Positions 63,750 through 64,000 of a stretch of DNA of 64,000 nt are shown here, piece after piece; the stretch's first letter is position 1; each line of letters begins with the position of its first letter. This stretch comes from Bradyrhizobium roseum (GTDB lineage: Bacteria; Pseudomonadota; Alphaproteobacteria; Rhizobiales; Xanthobacteraceae). The position numbers were made by a program, and so were the translations under genes. Below the pieces are notes generated by a model. It did not search any database. It saw only the letters and a program-made list of their open reading frames with translations, and had not been told where the DNA came from. Where the stretch lies: assembly GCF_030413175.1 (NCBI RefSeq), contig NZ_CP129212.1, positions 1,922,001 to 1,986,000 on the forward strand. Direction: 5' to 3'.

Positions 63750-63986
63750 TCAACACGGGACCATGGGATCGATGCGGCGAACGCAGTCAGCTTCAATCCA
63801 TATGGAGTGCATGTAGCTCGCTTCACCGACGGCTTCACCGACGTGCAATTCCAGAAATCCGCATTCGTTGATGCCCTCGACAGGAAAGACGCGACCCACG
63901 CAAGCTTCGAACAGCGCCTGTGTCCCCATTCCGGACGGGAGCGATGCAGGCACCGCAACCACCTCGACCGGGTCTCCAATCTTCAT
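63750..63986 (-). CDS. Small conserved hypothetical protein
   Basis: This is a 78-residue protein, MKIGDPVEVVAVPASLPSGM at the start, then TQALFEACVGRVFPVEGINE and HSIWIEADCVRRI. The beta-rich SH3-like pattern (GDPVEVV, FLELHVGE) resembles short carbohydrate- or RNA-binding folds. I know no function for it. The start at 63986 is close to the right edge of the window. Confidence 0.6.
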   Translation of the reverse strand: MKIGDPVEVVAVPASLPSGMGTQALFEACVGRVFPVEGINECGFLELHVGEAVGEASYMHSIWIEADCVRRIDPMVPC

Positions 63987-64000
63987 GGCGTGGCTTACCT

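Overview
The window comes from a GC-rich alphaproteobacterium, most likely Bradyrhizobium or a close relative in the Nitrobacteraceae. I infer this from the aerobic cobalamin gene set (cobG, cobF, cobE, cobN), the lysine- and arginine-poor, alanine-rich proteins, and dispersed inverted repeats of a kind I associate with Bradyrhizobium intergenic DNA. No rRNA, tRNA, CRISPR array, insertion sequence or phage gene was seen.

Bases 1-27,300 are dominated by a nearly complete oxygen-dependent vitamin B12 pathway. After the 3' end of a molybdenum hydroxylase gene (1-1,801), the minus strand carries, in transcription order, a DUF1636 protein, cobW, cobN, cobG, cobH, cobI and cobJ (16,682 down to 8,792), then cobL, cobE, cobM, cobB and cobA (8,071 down to 3,675), then cbiM and cobF. 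cobK lies in the opposite direction between cobJ and cobL, and its start codon overlaps that of cobL. cobO and cobQ run on the plus strand, bluB, cobC and cbiB on the minus strand. A TonB-dependent receptor, a PepSY membrane protein, cobP and an exported ankyrin protein run on the plus strand. Three cobalamin riboswitches are visible: in front of cbiM-cobF, in front of the DUF1636-cobW-cobN operon, and in front of the TonB receptor. cobS and cobT (cobaltochelatase partners), cobU (lower-ligand activation) and cobV are not in the window.

Bases 27,300-36,500 hold an enolase-superfamily enzyme, a DUF3750 protein, a large exported TPR-CHAT protein, a class III adenylate cyclase, and a group of very small genes. 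Two of these share an 'EENARLR' coiled-coil end and two are tiny single-span membrane proteins. Bases 36,500-45,200 encode a five-gene oligopeptide ABC transporter with a Tat-type binding protein, an M20 amidohydrolase and a Bcr/CflA-type exporter. A hydroxymethylbilane synthase (hemC) follows on the plus strand, then a cyclic-nucleotide-binding protein.

Bases 47,500-53,500 form a divergent pair of units: SDR, carboxymuconolactone-decarboxylase-like and hotdog-fold proteins on the minus strand, and a fused indolepyruvate ferredoxin oxidoreductase on the plus strand. The rest holds cell-envelope and general metabolic genes: an Omp25/31-like porin, PhoD phosphatase, thiolase, a histidine-rich exported peptide, a Tat-exported amidohydrolase, a GNAT acetyltransferase, an MFS exporter and an exported esterase. 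Several tiny genes, terminators and inverted repeats were read directly from the sequence. I found no clearly new multi-gene defence or mobile system. The most interesting leads are the riboswitch-controlled receptor/PepSY pair, the apparent ATT start of cobC, the overlapping cobK/cobL starts and the small-gene group near 35-36 kb.
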